A stretch of 64,000 nucleotides of DNA from Takashimella koratensis (taxonomy: Eukaryota > Basidiomycota > Tremellomycetes > Trichosporonales > Tetragoniomycetaceae). The notes beneath the pieces are model-generated. The model made no database searches and was not told where the DNA came from. It saw only the letters and a program-made list of their open reading frames with translations. Positions 42,665 through 51,891 of this stretch are shown here, in pieces. The first letter of the stretch is position 1, and each line of letters starts with the position of its first letter. A program made the translations under genes and the position numbers. The stretch is from contig BCKT01000008.1 of NCBI GenBank assembly GCA_003116875.1, positions 1,346,275 through 1,410,274 on the forward strand. Direction: 5' to 3'.

Positions 42665-43860
42665 CTACGCATCCATGGTAGCTGGGATAGGAACATTGGC
42701 CAACGGAGTGATGCGGATCATGTGGCGCCTGTTTTGGGCTGGCGTGTCGAGCAAAGCAGAGTGCTGGCAGCGCCGCTGGTCCCAGACGACGACTGTCCCC
42801 TCTGTTGCATTAGTACCACGTTCGGTGCTTTGACTCACCTTCCCATTTAACTCTCGCCTGACAGTCTTGAGCACGGGAGATGTACTCGAACAGGAACTTC
42901 AAAAGCATGTCCGATTCCTCTTTTTTCATCCCCTCAATCTCCGTGCAGAACACCTCGTTGACGAAGAGGATCTTATCCCCAGTCACCTGTTGTCAGCTCG
43001 GAGCGTTTCTCATACCTACAGGATGCTTGGCGATGACGGGGTGGAGAGTGTTCAAAGCTCCTCTGCGAAGTGCTTCCCCACTAGATGTCAGCACGATATC
43101 ATCAGGATACGTACTCTCTCTTCGCCTTGTCCGTCAAAAAGTTGCTCGAGTGCACTGATCTGAGCGGGATGAGCAGCTTCTGCATGACAGGAGAGAGTCT
43201 GTTGAAGAGAGCCACAGAGTCGGACATGATCGTGTCGCCGCCACACCATCCGTCGTTTTCGAGAACACCAAAGAATGTCACTCCAGGAGGCTGGCGCTCG
43301 TGGGTTTGGTCAACGTGCCAGTTGACCCCAGTGAGACGATTGCCCCAGTAGTTGGGTCGGCGAACATCTGCAGCAGACTGGTAGATGACGGCGATCTCGG
43401 TCTGGGTCGCTGGACGGGGCTGGACGGGGTGCTTGTGTAGGGGGCCAAAGTGTCTACAGTTGGCGAGCGTTCACTGATCAGACTTACCTTCCGATTGCAA
43501 GCTGCTTTTCGAACCCGGCGTCCTTCCAGTTTTGGTTGCGGAAGACGGCGAAGCCACGCTGAGCGCAGAGCAGAGCAAGCTCGTCGAGACCGCTAGGGGT
43601 AAGGTCGGTCAGCTGAACGTCACAGATCTCGGTGCCAAACAGCGGCGTCACGAAGCGGTGGTTGGCGTTGGGTCCGAGCAGGGTGGGAAACGTCGGATCG
43701 GCGCGGAACCCAGGATCGTCGTGTTCAAACGGGGCCATCCTAGCGTTAGCAGGGTAATTGCAAAGACCTACTCCTCGAACACCTCAGAGGTGCTCATTGT
43801 GGGCAGGTACGCCGGATAAAGAGGCTCGGTGAGCTCGTGTTCGACTGCTTTGATAGGCAT
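42665..43860 (-). CDS. TauD/TfdA family 2-oxoglutarate-dependent dioxygenase
   Basis: An Fe(II)/2-oxoglutarate dioxygenase of about 355 residues. The N-terminus MPIKAVEHELTEPLYPAYLP is followed by the typical fungal block FGTEICDVQLTDLTPSGLDE and RGFAVFRNQNW. The HxD iron ligands are in GVNWHVDQTHERQPPG. The glycine-rich DGWCGGDTIMSDSVALF follows. The distal histidine is in VVWDQRRCQHSALLD, and the 2-oxoglutarate-binding arginine in RRHMIRITPL. It ends PIPATMDA. Four to five introns. Fungal members act on sulfonates, alpha-keto sulfonates or aromatic ethers. It is divergent from an allantoate-type permease with a CCGCGGAC site in between, so both may serve the same substrate. Confidence 0.9.
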
Positions 43861-44114
43861 GGTGGCTGTGTTGTTCGTCGAGCTGCTGTACCTGCGGCAA
43901 CTCTTATACGCCATCTCGCCTCGAAGAACGGAGTTAGGAACACGGTTCAGGGTTCGAGTTTTCGGAGATGAGGCCTTGGCACCATATCTCCGCGGACCGG
44001 AAGCTTTCTCCCCCGTCGTTCTATTTTGACCATGCGCAAAGATAAGACTTTGCCATCAACTCTCAAGCATAAAAGCAGGCTAGATGTGACTCGATCAGCC
44101 GCCATCCAACCAGA
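43861..44114. promoter_or_regulatory. Divergent promoter, TauD / DAL5-type permease, with CCGCGGAC
   Basis: A 254-bp interval. TCCGCGGA lies at 43989-43996 (CCGCGGAC 43990-43997), almost at the midpoint, followed by CGGAAGC. It is the second exact TCCGCGGA I found in a divergent promoter of this island. Confidence 0.45.
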
Positions 44115-46043
44115 ATGTGGCCATTTTCAAAATCCCAAGACGATGTCGACACCCCCGAGGCAATGGAGAAACGGTCTCGAGCAGCTCTTGTCCGCCGGCT
44201 CGACCTCTTTCTCATGGTCTTTTGCTGCTTGTCCTACAGTGAGCGTGCCTGTTTGTTACACGCTGACCGATGCTAGCCATGAAATACGTATGTGAAGCGA
44301 GCGTGGCGGTGCTGACCCTTCAAGATTGACCAGCAAGCTCACACCAATGCGTAAGTGACCTTTGTGGCTGCTCGCTAACGGGCAGCTACGTCTCTGGAAT
44401 GAAAGAAGACCTCGGACTTTACGGAAACGAGTTGAACACGATCAACTCCATGTTCTCTATTGGGTGGGTTTAGATGTTGTCCGGTTGCTTACTGTAGCTA
44501 CTGTGTAGGGTCGTTTGTTAGTCAGACTTTGGTTGCGCGATACCGCCCGAGTCTTGTCAGTACGTTTGAGCAAGGCTTCCAAGCTGATTTACAGTCCCCA
44601 TCTACGAGCTGTTGTGGAGTTGCATGATCATGTGAGCAAACCTTGGCGATAGCTCTGACCGTCAGGGTCAATGCCGCTGCCAAGAACGCCAACCTCCTGT
44701 ACGGGATGAGATTCATTATTGGATTCCTCGAATCCATCACTTATCCAGGTTTCATCGCTGTGCTTTCAGCGTGGTAGTAGGTTATCACGGGGTATCATGA
44801 GCTTATGGCAGCACCCCGGCCGAGCTAGCCAAGCGAGTCGCCTTTGTCAATGCTTCGAGTGCTGCAGGGTCTATGTTCTCGTAGGTGATGCGTCGAGACT
44901 TGCTGACCCTTAGGGGATACCTCGCTACTGGCATGCTAGCGGGCATGAACGGACGAGATGGACGTGAGTTGCCGCATGGGTAGATCTAACTGTAGTCGCT
45001 GCCTGGCGCTGGCTATTCATCTTCGACGGAATTTTAAGCCTACCAATCGCTGCAGCCGGCTTCTTCTGTATTCCCGACTCCCCGGAGAACTGCCGAGTGA
45101 GGTGGCTGTCGACTACCCACAAGGAGCTTGCCATGACGAGGATGAGAGAAGTTGGGCGTGGAGCCAAAGACAAGCTCACCTTCAAGAAGGTTCTGGCAAT
45201 CTGTGGGTGGTATCCAGTCGCCGTTACTGACCCTTGCAGTCAAGGAGTACCCAATCTACCTCATGCTTATCATCTATCCTTTGGAGGTGGTCTCGTCTCA
45301 GGCGATCTCGTACTTTTCTCTGTTCCTCAAAGCGAATCCCGACGGACACAAGTTTACCACTTACCAGGTCAACCTCATTCCCACTGGCGGCCAGGGTTGG
45401 TCTAGAGAGTCAAGGAAAATGCTAATGTTTAGCCCTCCAAATCGTCGCCACTCTCTCTTTCGCGGCTATTAGCGACCTCGTTGGTAAACGATGGCCTGTG
45501 ATTGTTTGTCAAATGGCATGCGGATGGCTCGGTTTCATCCTATTGACGGCATGGGACCATGTTGGCTTCAACGGGCAGTTTGCAGGTGGGTTCGAGCGTC
45601 TCACATAGGCTAATTCCAGGCTACATGCTCATCTATTGCACTGTCGGCTCCGGAGCCCTCTCGCTCACCTGGTACTCGGAGCTTACCGGGGCGGACGCCG
45701 AGATCCGCACCATGGTAGTGGGGATTGCAAACGGTGTCAGTCTTGCCTTTGTCGCTGGGTTGCCATACGTTATGTATCCAAACGTCCAGGCTCCTCGCTG
45801 TGAGTTTGTCTGTGGAAGTCGCTGACAGCAGACAAAATCGGCTACCCCTTGGGTATTGCTTTTTACTCGACAGCGATCTTGGGCACCTTGTCGCTGGCAT
45901 TTTTGGTCTACAGGTTTGGAAGGCCGTATACCAACATCCCTAAATCAGTGCAATCCGAGGCTGATGCTGATGCTGAGGCGATGGAGGCCCGGGAGGACGA
46001 AAAGTATGTTGCCGCCGTTCGTGTTGCTTCGGCCACGGTTTGA
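44115..46043 (+). CDS. MFS transporter, allantoate permease (DAL5) type, copy 2
   Basis: A major facilitator of about 510 residues, same family as the gene at 28917. The start MWPFSKSQDDVDTPEAMEKR is followed by RRLDLFLMVFCCLSYTMKYI, helix 1 with its upstream signature. VSGMKEDLGLYGNELNTINS is the typical loop and helix 2. RFIIGFLESITYPGFIAVLS is the helix-4 signature, and AAWRWLFIFDGILSLPIAAA that of helix 6. ISDLVGKRWPVIVCQMACG and GALSLTWYSELTGADAEIR belong to the second half. It ends AAVRVASATV after an acidic tail. At least ten short introns. The family carries allantoate, nicotinate, pantothenate and related acids. It is probably the importer for the TauD/FAH/HpcH block (inference from position). 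Confidence 0.9.
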
Positions 46044-46739
46044 GTTCTCCTAGAACCTCTACTGTACGTTCTGGTTTAGGTTGTTAAAAGGTAGTACAAA
46101 GGTAGTGTGAAAGAAAAGATCAATGTGTCTTGGAATCGTGAAGGGATGAAGGCGGAGGGATCCGAGTGAGCGACTGGTATCTTCACACCTGTTTGGAAGT
46201 GTGATGCATGTCGAAAGTACACCTCTACGGTGCGGACGAAACTATTCCTCTGCCCGTACCTCGAGAAACTTTTCACTCTGCATCATTGTTCATCCGACCT
46301 CGACCAGCCAGCCCGCGGAGCCTGCCCGTTCCAACAATGCAGACAAGGCACGTGACTTGGCCGCCGAGAAGGATCCCTGACTTTGCTGCTCAATACCATC
46401 CTCTTGCTTTTGTCGTCCTGTAGGTTTGTGTCAGCTAGGAGATGCATCTGGACTTTGGGTGGGACCGAGGGCCACGCTCGGCAGCTACGAGACGATCCAC
46501 AGACGCAGAAAGGGAATGAAAAGCCTTATTCCACTGGTAACGCAGAAGCATCGCAGTAAGCGAGATTATACCCGGGGTTGAGGAGGGTGGAAGCGAAAGA
46601 GGGAGGTGAAGTTTGTAGGTCGACGGAAGAGGATAGAGAGAAGTTTCGACGATGCCTTTTACCTGTTGATCACGTGACCATCGCTGTCATGTTCCTGACT
46701 CTTCAGCAACATGGTGCATATCTACATCAATGACGATGA
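46044..46739. other. Intergenic region with a repeat shared with 54.1 kb
   Basis: A 696-bp region between two converging genes. It holds the first copy of a diverged repeat (46393-46500), two CACGTGA boxes (46349 and 46671) and GC-rich stretches. No gene was recognised; small frames here are Arg/Ser-rich shadows. Confidence 0.45.
46393..46500 (+). repeat. Diverged intergenic repeat, copy 1
   Basis: The segment starting ACCATCCTCTTGC and continuing GTCGTCCTGTAGGTTTGTGT, CTAGGAGATGCAT, TGGACTT and GGGTGGGACCGAGGGC matches 54075-54180 at roughly 80 percent with small gaps. Both copies lie in the 3' flank of an MFS gene, in the same orientation, and both are followed about 180-280 bp later by a CACGTGA box. 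The similarity suggests a duplicated flank or a short mobile sequence. Confidence 0.7.
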
Positions 46740-48239
46740 CTACCACTTTGCATTTGGCAACACCTCCTTCATCGCATCCCAGTGAGGTATCTCCGCTGCG
46801 CCCGAGGGGATTCGCAGAGTCCGCGTGTAGCCAAACTCTTTGAGAGCCTCGGCTCCGGAACCACGACCGTAGCCAGACGCCTTGGTGCCGCCGAAAGGAC
46901 TTCCAGCTGTCGCTCGGTTGTAATGGTTGACGAAAACGATACCAGCTTCAATTTCTCGACTCACCCGCATCGCTCGCTTCGTGTCTCCCGAAAAAACGCC
47001 AGCGACGAGTCCAAACTCGGTCCCGTTGGCTATTTCGATTGCCTCTTCCTCGGTGTCAAACGTCATGACGCACACCACAGGTCCAAAGATCTCCTCTTGG
47101 GCGATACGCATGGTCGGCGTGACATTGTCGAACACGGTGGGCGGCACCCAGAAGCCTTTCACCAGGGATGGCTCATCAGGTAGTGTAGCAGATAGTGCGA
47201 CGGTCGCTCGATCCTCCTCGACGCCGATACGGATATACTCGAGTACTCGTTGCTGGTGGATCTTGGTGACCAGGGGTCCGACGTGCGTAGCCGTGTCCTC
47301 GCCCTTGCCGACTTTCAAAAGCTTCACAGCGGCGACGAATCGCTCCAGGAACGCGTCGTGCAGCTTGCGCTGGACGAGTACTCGGGAGGCAGCAGTGCAG
47401 GCTTCTCCTTGGTTGAAAAACCCTCCCTCGACAGCCGCCAAGACCGCTGCGTCGAGATCGGAATCGTCAAAGATGACCAGTGGATTCTTGCCGCCAAGCT
47501 CGAGGAGGGTCGGGACGATGTGCACCGCGGCAGATTTCATGATGGCTCGACCGGTGACAGGACTGCCTGTGAAGCAAATCTTGCGGACCAGGGGATGAGT
47601 GGTGAGCGCAGCACCTGTCGCGGCGCCGATACCGGGGACGACGTGGAGGACGTCGTCGGGAAGGATGGAGGAGACGAGCTCGACGATGCGCATAACGGTG
47701 AGCGGATCTTGCTCTGGTGGTTTGAGGACGATCGAGTTGCCCATGAGCAAAGCGGGAGCGAGCTTGCGAGAGGCGTGAATGGGGGGCCAGTTGAAAGGGA
47801 TGATACCTGCGACCACGCCATAGGGGACTCGCTCCGTCACGTCAATGATCCAGTCGGCATCGTGAGTCTCGCCGTGTAGGTCGACGCCGATACCGCCCAT
47901 AAACTCGAACATGCTGATGCACGCAGCGAGGTCGAACGAGTACGCTTGGGTGTATGGCTTGCCCATCTCTTTACTGAGAAGCTGGGCCAGCTCCTCCCGG
48001 TGCTGGACCATCAGGTCTGCCGCCTGGCGTAGGTACCGAGCACGTTCAGCGTATGGCCGCTTGCTCCATGCTTTTTGGGCCTTGTGAGCGGCACGAACGG
48101 CAGCGTCCACTTGGTCGGGACCTGAACCCTGTACGTTGGCGATCACCTCGCCAGTGTCCGGACGGTGGACTTCGAAGCAGTCATCTTTGCTCGACGAAGA
48201 CCAACGAGTCGTCACGAAGCCATCTGCAGAGGTAGACAT
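46740..48239 (-). CDS. NAD(P)-dependent aldehyde dehydrogenase, intronless
   Basis: A 499-residue aldehyde dehydrogenase read as one uninterrupted frame. All catalytic parts are present: the oxyanion Asn150 in GIIPFNWPP, the cofactor-binding NSIVLKPPEQDPL, the general base Glu247 in LLELGGKNPLVIFDDS, and the nucleophile Cys281 in GFFNQGEACTAASR. Later come EEIFGPVVCVMTFDTEEEA and SPFGGTKASGYGRGSGAEAL. It resembles the betaine/succinate-semialdehyde/vanillin-dehydrogenase branch rather than mitochondrial ALDH2, but the substrate cannot be fixed. The complete lack of introns in a neighbourhood where nearly every gene has three or more is unusual and is compatible with late arrival by horizontal transfer or retroposition. 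It could oxidise the aldehyde made by the HpcH aldolase (inference). Confidence 0.95.
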   Translation of the reverse strand: MSTSADGFVTTRWSSSSKDDCFEVHRPDTGEVIANVQGSGPDQVDAAVRAAHKAQKAWSKRPYAERARYLRQAADLMVQHREELAQLLSKEMGKPYTQAYSFDLAACISMFEFMGGIGVDLHGETHDADWIIDVTERVPYGVVAGIIPFNWPPIHASRKLAPALLMGNSIVLKPPEQDPLTVMRIVELVSSILPDDVLHVVPGIGAATGAALTTHPLVRKICFTGSPVTGRAIMKSAAVHIVPTLLELGGKNPLVIFDDSDLDAAVLAAVEGGFFNQGEACTAASRVLVQRKLHDAFLERFVAAVKLLKVGKGEDTATHVGPLVTKIHQQRVLEYIRIGVEEDRATVALSATLPDEPSLVKGFWVPPTVFDNVTPTMRIAQEEIFGPVVCVMTFDTEEEAIEIANGTEFGLVAGVFSGDTKRAMRVSREIEAGIVFVNHYNRATAGSPFGGTKASGYGRGSGAEALKEFGYTRTLRIPSGAAEIPHWDAMKEVLPNAKW

Positions 48240-48898
48240 GCTGAGGGAAGAGGAAGAGGGTTCTGTGATACGAATCAGAAGTGTCCCAGTGAAATAGGCT
48301 CATGGCCCAACTCACGGATGACTGTCATTTTCTAGAGGAGGATGCAGAAACCGCAAGAAAGATGTCGGAAGTTGCCGGGTATAAACCAAGACCAGCCGCA
48401 GTGGAAGCACCGGCAAGGCAACTGCTAAAATACACCAGGTGATGATCAATCGTGCATAGGGAGGAGTTGATGATGCACGCAGCACTCGGGGAGTACGATT
48501 CCAAGGCACCTGGTAAACAACTGCTACCCGGTTCCCGGCTCGCCAGCATCCGACAACATCGGTAATTTCTCACCAGTCCTTTGGATCGCCGGCAATGAGC
48601 GGCCGGAGTGACTGAAGCGTGCCGGGATGGTGAGAGAACACTGCCTACAGTATGTTGCTATCTTACATAGATGGTTGGAGAGCTGGGGACGTAGTAATGG
48701 CGACCTTAGAACTCTTTCACGCTACTCAAAAACATCGTCCCGCTCGAGTATTTGTAAAAGGAGAGGCAGAAAGAGTTTGTATAGGGCAGGTGGGCAGGTG
48801 TAGAAGCGTTCACTCGTAGACGCGGCTGGGGCACGGACTGCATTTGGGTGTAGCTTCGAAATGCATACACAGACCGTTATTCAAGATCGTGATGCTAC
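48240..48898. other. Promoter of the aldehyde dehydrogenase and lactonase 3' flank
   Basis: A 659-bp region. The 350 bp next to the aldehyde dehydrogenase start are its promoter. A single CGGAGTG lies at 48604-48610, matching the motif clustered at 30978-31129. Some minus-strand frames (up to 82 codons) are not credible. No other element was recognised. Confidence 0.4.
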
Positions 48899-50149
48899 CT
48901 ACTCCATCCACACAGGAAGGGCAACGTGATCCACGTCCAACTTTCCCCTCACGTTCCAGTTGCGGTCGTAAACGGCGACCCCGCCAGCGTCCCGTCCAGC
49001 AGCACACAGGAAGCGACTGTCTGGACTGGCGATCATGGAGCGGATGTGCCTCATCCCAGGCCAGAAGAACGCAGGCCCACCCAAACTGCCGTCTTCGTTG
49101 ACGGCGAAGATGGCAATGGCGTCCATCTCGGGGTTGGGAGAGTCCCGATTCGTGCACATGATGTAGCCGTCCTTCCAGATGATCTCGGATGACATCATGG
49201 GTGCACCTAGAGCATTCTTGGCATCGCTGGGAGGGTGCATAGCGACTCGACCCAGCCGCTGGGATCTCTCACCCGCGGGTGGCAAGGTATGCCAAGAGAC
49301 ATATGACGAGATCTCGTTGACCACGTAGATGATCTTGCCTGGTTGTCATTAGATAGTCTCCGGACCAAGAACTGTGTACATACCGTTTGGGTGCAAGGCC
49401 ACATGTCGGGGTCCGTCACCCTCGTCGAACTCATCGATAGAACCCAGGAGCTTCAATCCATCCGTCGCATTGTAGCCGAATCGCCAGACTCGGTTGGCTC
49501 CCTGGTCAGGGATGATGATCTCGCCGTTATACATCACTACCTGAGTGAAGCTCAGCATCAACTCTTAACACGACCTACATGATGACAGTGGGACGAGTTC
49601 TGACGCTTGTGCTTCTGAGGATGATATTCTGCCATGAAAATGTGATCTGGCTTGTGTCGCACAAACCTCCCGTCTTCTGCGATCGGTACAACGGTCACAC
49701 CACCTCCAATGAACTGTGGCGTTAACATTTTCTGAGGTGTGTCACTCACGTGTGCAGCGACAATCCCAGTGCAGTCAGGGAGGATTTCGATGGCAGCTGG
49801 GTCGGACAGACCACTGTCTGCCTCGTCCAGGATGGTGAGCTTCCCCTCTTGCGAAACCCGGACGAGACAGATCTGCCCGTTCCAATCCTCACGGCAAGCG
49901 GTGTATATGAGGTCCTTGTGGATGCTGGGGTGGTCAGGATGTCCTTGAGAGGACTTACGGATGCCTGGTGACCCAGTCTGGGGAGAACGGAGACTTGATC
50001 TTGTCGAGGAGGGTGAGCGTGTTGGCCTTTTCGTCAAACAAGACAGTGATGAGTTCTGGCACGTCGATCATGCCAAGGACCAAGAGGTGTTGTTCTGAAT
50101 GTGCCATGAGTGCGGTGGGTTGGAGTGTGACGATGGGAGGACTAGACAT
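48899..50149 (-). CDS. Seven-bladed beta-propeller lactonase family protein
   Basis: About 380 residues of the lactonase/6-phosphogluconolactonase-like/muconate-lactonizing propeller family, which open or form sugar or aromatic lactones. The start MSSPPIVTLQPTALMAHSEQ carries the first blade. Blade motifs follow: DPAAIEILPDCTGIVAAHV, the family block EIIIPDQGANRVWRFGY, GDGPRHVALHPNGKIIYVVN and a late HIRSMIASPDSRFLCAAGR. It ends VDHVALPVWME. Four short introns; one joins HPNG to KIIYVVNEISSY near 49340-49385. No signal peptide is visible, so the enzyme is probably cytosolic. It is divergent from the glutathione transferase (159-bp promoter). Confidence 0.86.
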
Positions 50150-50308
50150 AACTTCGGATGTTATAACGGTTTTCTGCTAAACCAAGTACCGGGTCTTTTT
50201 GGCCGGCTATCACCGGCTCAAAAGCCCACCTTATGACAGCTCATCATACGCGCATTGACTGTATAGCGCTCACAAACAGCTCTGATCGCCTCACACCAAC
50301 AACAAAAA
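50150..50308. promoter_or_regulatory. Divergent promoter, lactonase / glutathione transferase
   Basis: A 159-bp interval. A GC-rich patch contains GGCCGGCTATCACCGGC (50201-50217), an imperfect inverted repeat. An A-rich run directly precedes the glutathione transferase start. Confidence 0.4.
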
Positions 50309-51219
50309 ATGGTGTTCATCCTTCATGGGACCCCGATAGGGAACGTGAGTCAGGTAGGGGTTGACTCTGACAACCACAGAACCCTCGACGGGTCATTGCC
50401 GCTCTGCTTGAAATGGGTCTCGAGCTGGACAAAGGTGTGTTGTGGCTTGAATGCATACTTACGACTGACACCCTCTCACAGACTTCAAGGTTGAGTCCCT
50501 GGCGGATCTCAGAGACTGGAAAGGGGAGCTCAAGAAGCCCCAATGGACGGCGCATCAACCTTTTGGACTCATGCCCTGGCTCGAGGACACTGATACGGGC
50601 TTCACCGTCTACGAGTCGAGAGCTATTTGTAAATGTGATTGTCATTAGGTGCCATGTGCTGACTCACCAGACATCGCGGCAAAGATTGGATCGCCCATGA
50701 TGCCTTTGCCGAGCCACAACGTGGAAGCCTATGCCCTGTTTGAACAGGCATGTTCGGCCGAGTTGACGAATATCGAGGAACCTGCTCGTCTTATGTTTTG
50801 GGAAGAGATCGTGGCTCCTGAGTGAGTACCCTTCAGTGCAGTGCTGACCATCGTCAGAAACGGGGCAGAGCCCAACTGGCCGTTTATCAACAAACAAAAG
50901 GACAGGATCGCTGCGCGGCTCGAGGCATACGAGACGATTCTATCGAAGCACAAGTTTCTTGCGGGTGATCATATCACCTTGGCGGATATGTTTGCGCTGC
51001 CGTACGGACAGGGGGCAACGAGTGTGAGTGTGTATCTAAAAGATGGTGACTGATAGGACGTAGCTTGCACACGCGCCGGCATTGGTCGATGGGTCACTGC
51101 CAAATGTAGCTCGTTGGTGGAAGGACTTGACCAGTCGACCGAGCTGGATCAAGACGTTGGAATTAAAGGCCAGAGCTGACGCTGAGCGGGAGCGGCAGCT
51201 GGCGGCTGGAGCGTTGTAG
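50309..51219 (+). CDS. Glutathione S-transferase
   Basis: A soluble glutathione transferase of about 235-240 residues. The start MVFILHGTPIGNNPRRVIAA is formed by a 35-nt first intron. The thioredoxin-like domain contains KKPQWTAHQPFGLMPWLEDT (with the cis-proline) and YESRAIYIAAKIGS (the glutathione-contacting ESRAI). The helical domain contains FLAGDHITLADMFALPYG, the conserved N-capping box. It ends ERQLAAGAL. Five short introns. It resembles the phi/theta-like fungal classes. In a catabolic island it may act in ether cleavage, isomerisation or detoxification; the role is not known. Confidence 0.9.
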
Positions 51220-51891
51220 CCAGGTGCTTCGAGATTTCGCCATAAGAGTTCTGATGAAATGTAGTGTTCCAGCGTCAGTTTACCCCCTCATGGTCCACTA
51301 GACTGGGAAAAGAGACACGACACGGATGATTCGGGGTTGGCCGGCAAAAGTGTGGCCAGTGTTTAAGATAATGAAGGTGCCCTATGCTTAACGCACCCTG
51401 TCTAGGGTAGAGCCGTCTCAACTACGGGGCGCCATTCAGGCTATTGTGGGCCCTAGGTCGGGGTCCTCAAGCATCACGAGTGGGAAAAGAGCACAGAGAC
51501 GGTAGAAATCATAGTTGCCGTCATGGGGCCTGTAGTGTCAATTCAGACGGAACGCTCATCCAACAGCAGCGCTGGTAATATAGGACAGTCGTACGTCTCT
51601 TGCTCGCCGGTTCAAGGCCGATCAAGAGTGGCAAAAGTGTAGAGCAGACTCTAAAATCAGCCGCTACCATCATGTGACGTTGGATGCAAACGGGCTCCAC
51701 GAAGGAGCACTGTTAAACTTATCGGATATGACTGCACCGGACAGGGCTGGCGTGATGCCAAAGGACTCAAAGAAGGGGGGGCCCACAGCTCGGCAAATCC
51801 CCGACTCGTCACGCACGTATAACTGAAGGGCACCGAGGGTCCTCTCCCCGCATCACTTCCTGAACCAAACGCCCCAGGTACCAAGTGCACC
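51220..51891. other. Intergenic region before the first sugar transporter
   Basis: A 672-bp stretch between a transferase stop and a transporter start. CGG/CCG triplets are scattered (for example 51344, 51612). A GGTTCAA pentanucleotide-like string at 51611 resembles a tRNA T-loop but no cloverleaf could be drawn. The last 100 bp are the transporter's leader. No gene seen. Confidence 0.4.

Noticed and set aside
46927..47879. Long plus-strand frames (223 and 209 codons) opposite the aldehyde dehydrogenase.
   Set aside because: They are shadows of the highly coding minus strand; their sequence has no motif and the minus-strand gene is complete with all catalytic residues.
51560..51640. A possible tRNA with a GGTTCAA T-loop-like string.
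   Set aside because: No acceptor stem or anticodon arm could be paired around it.
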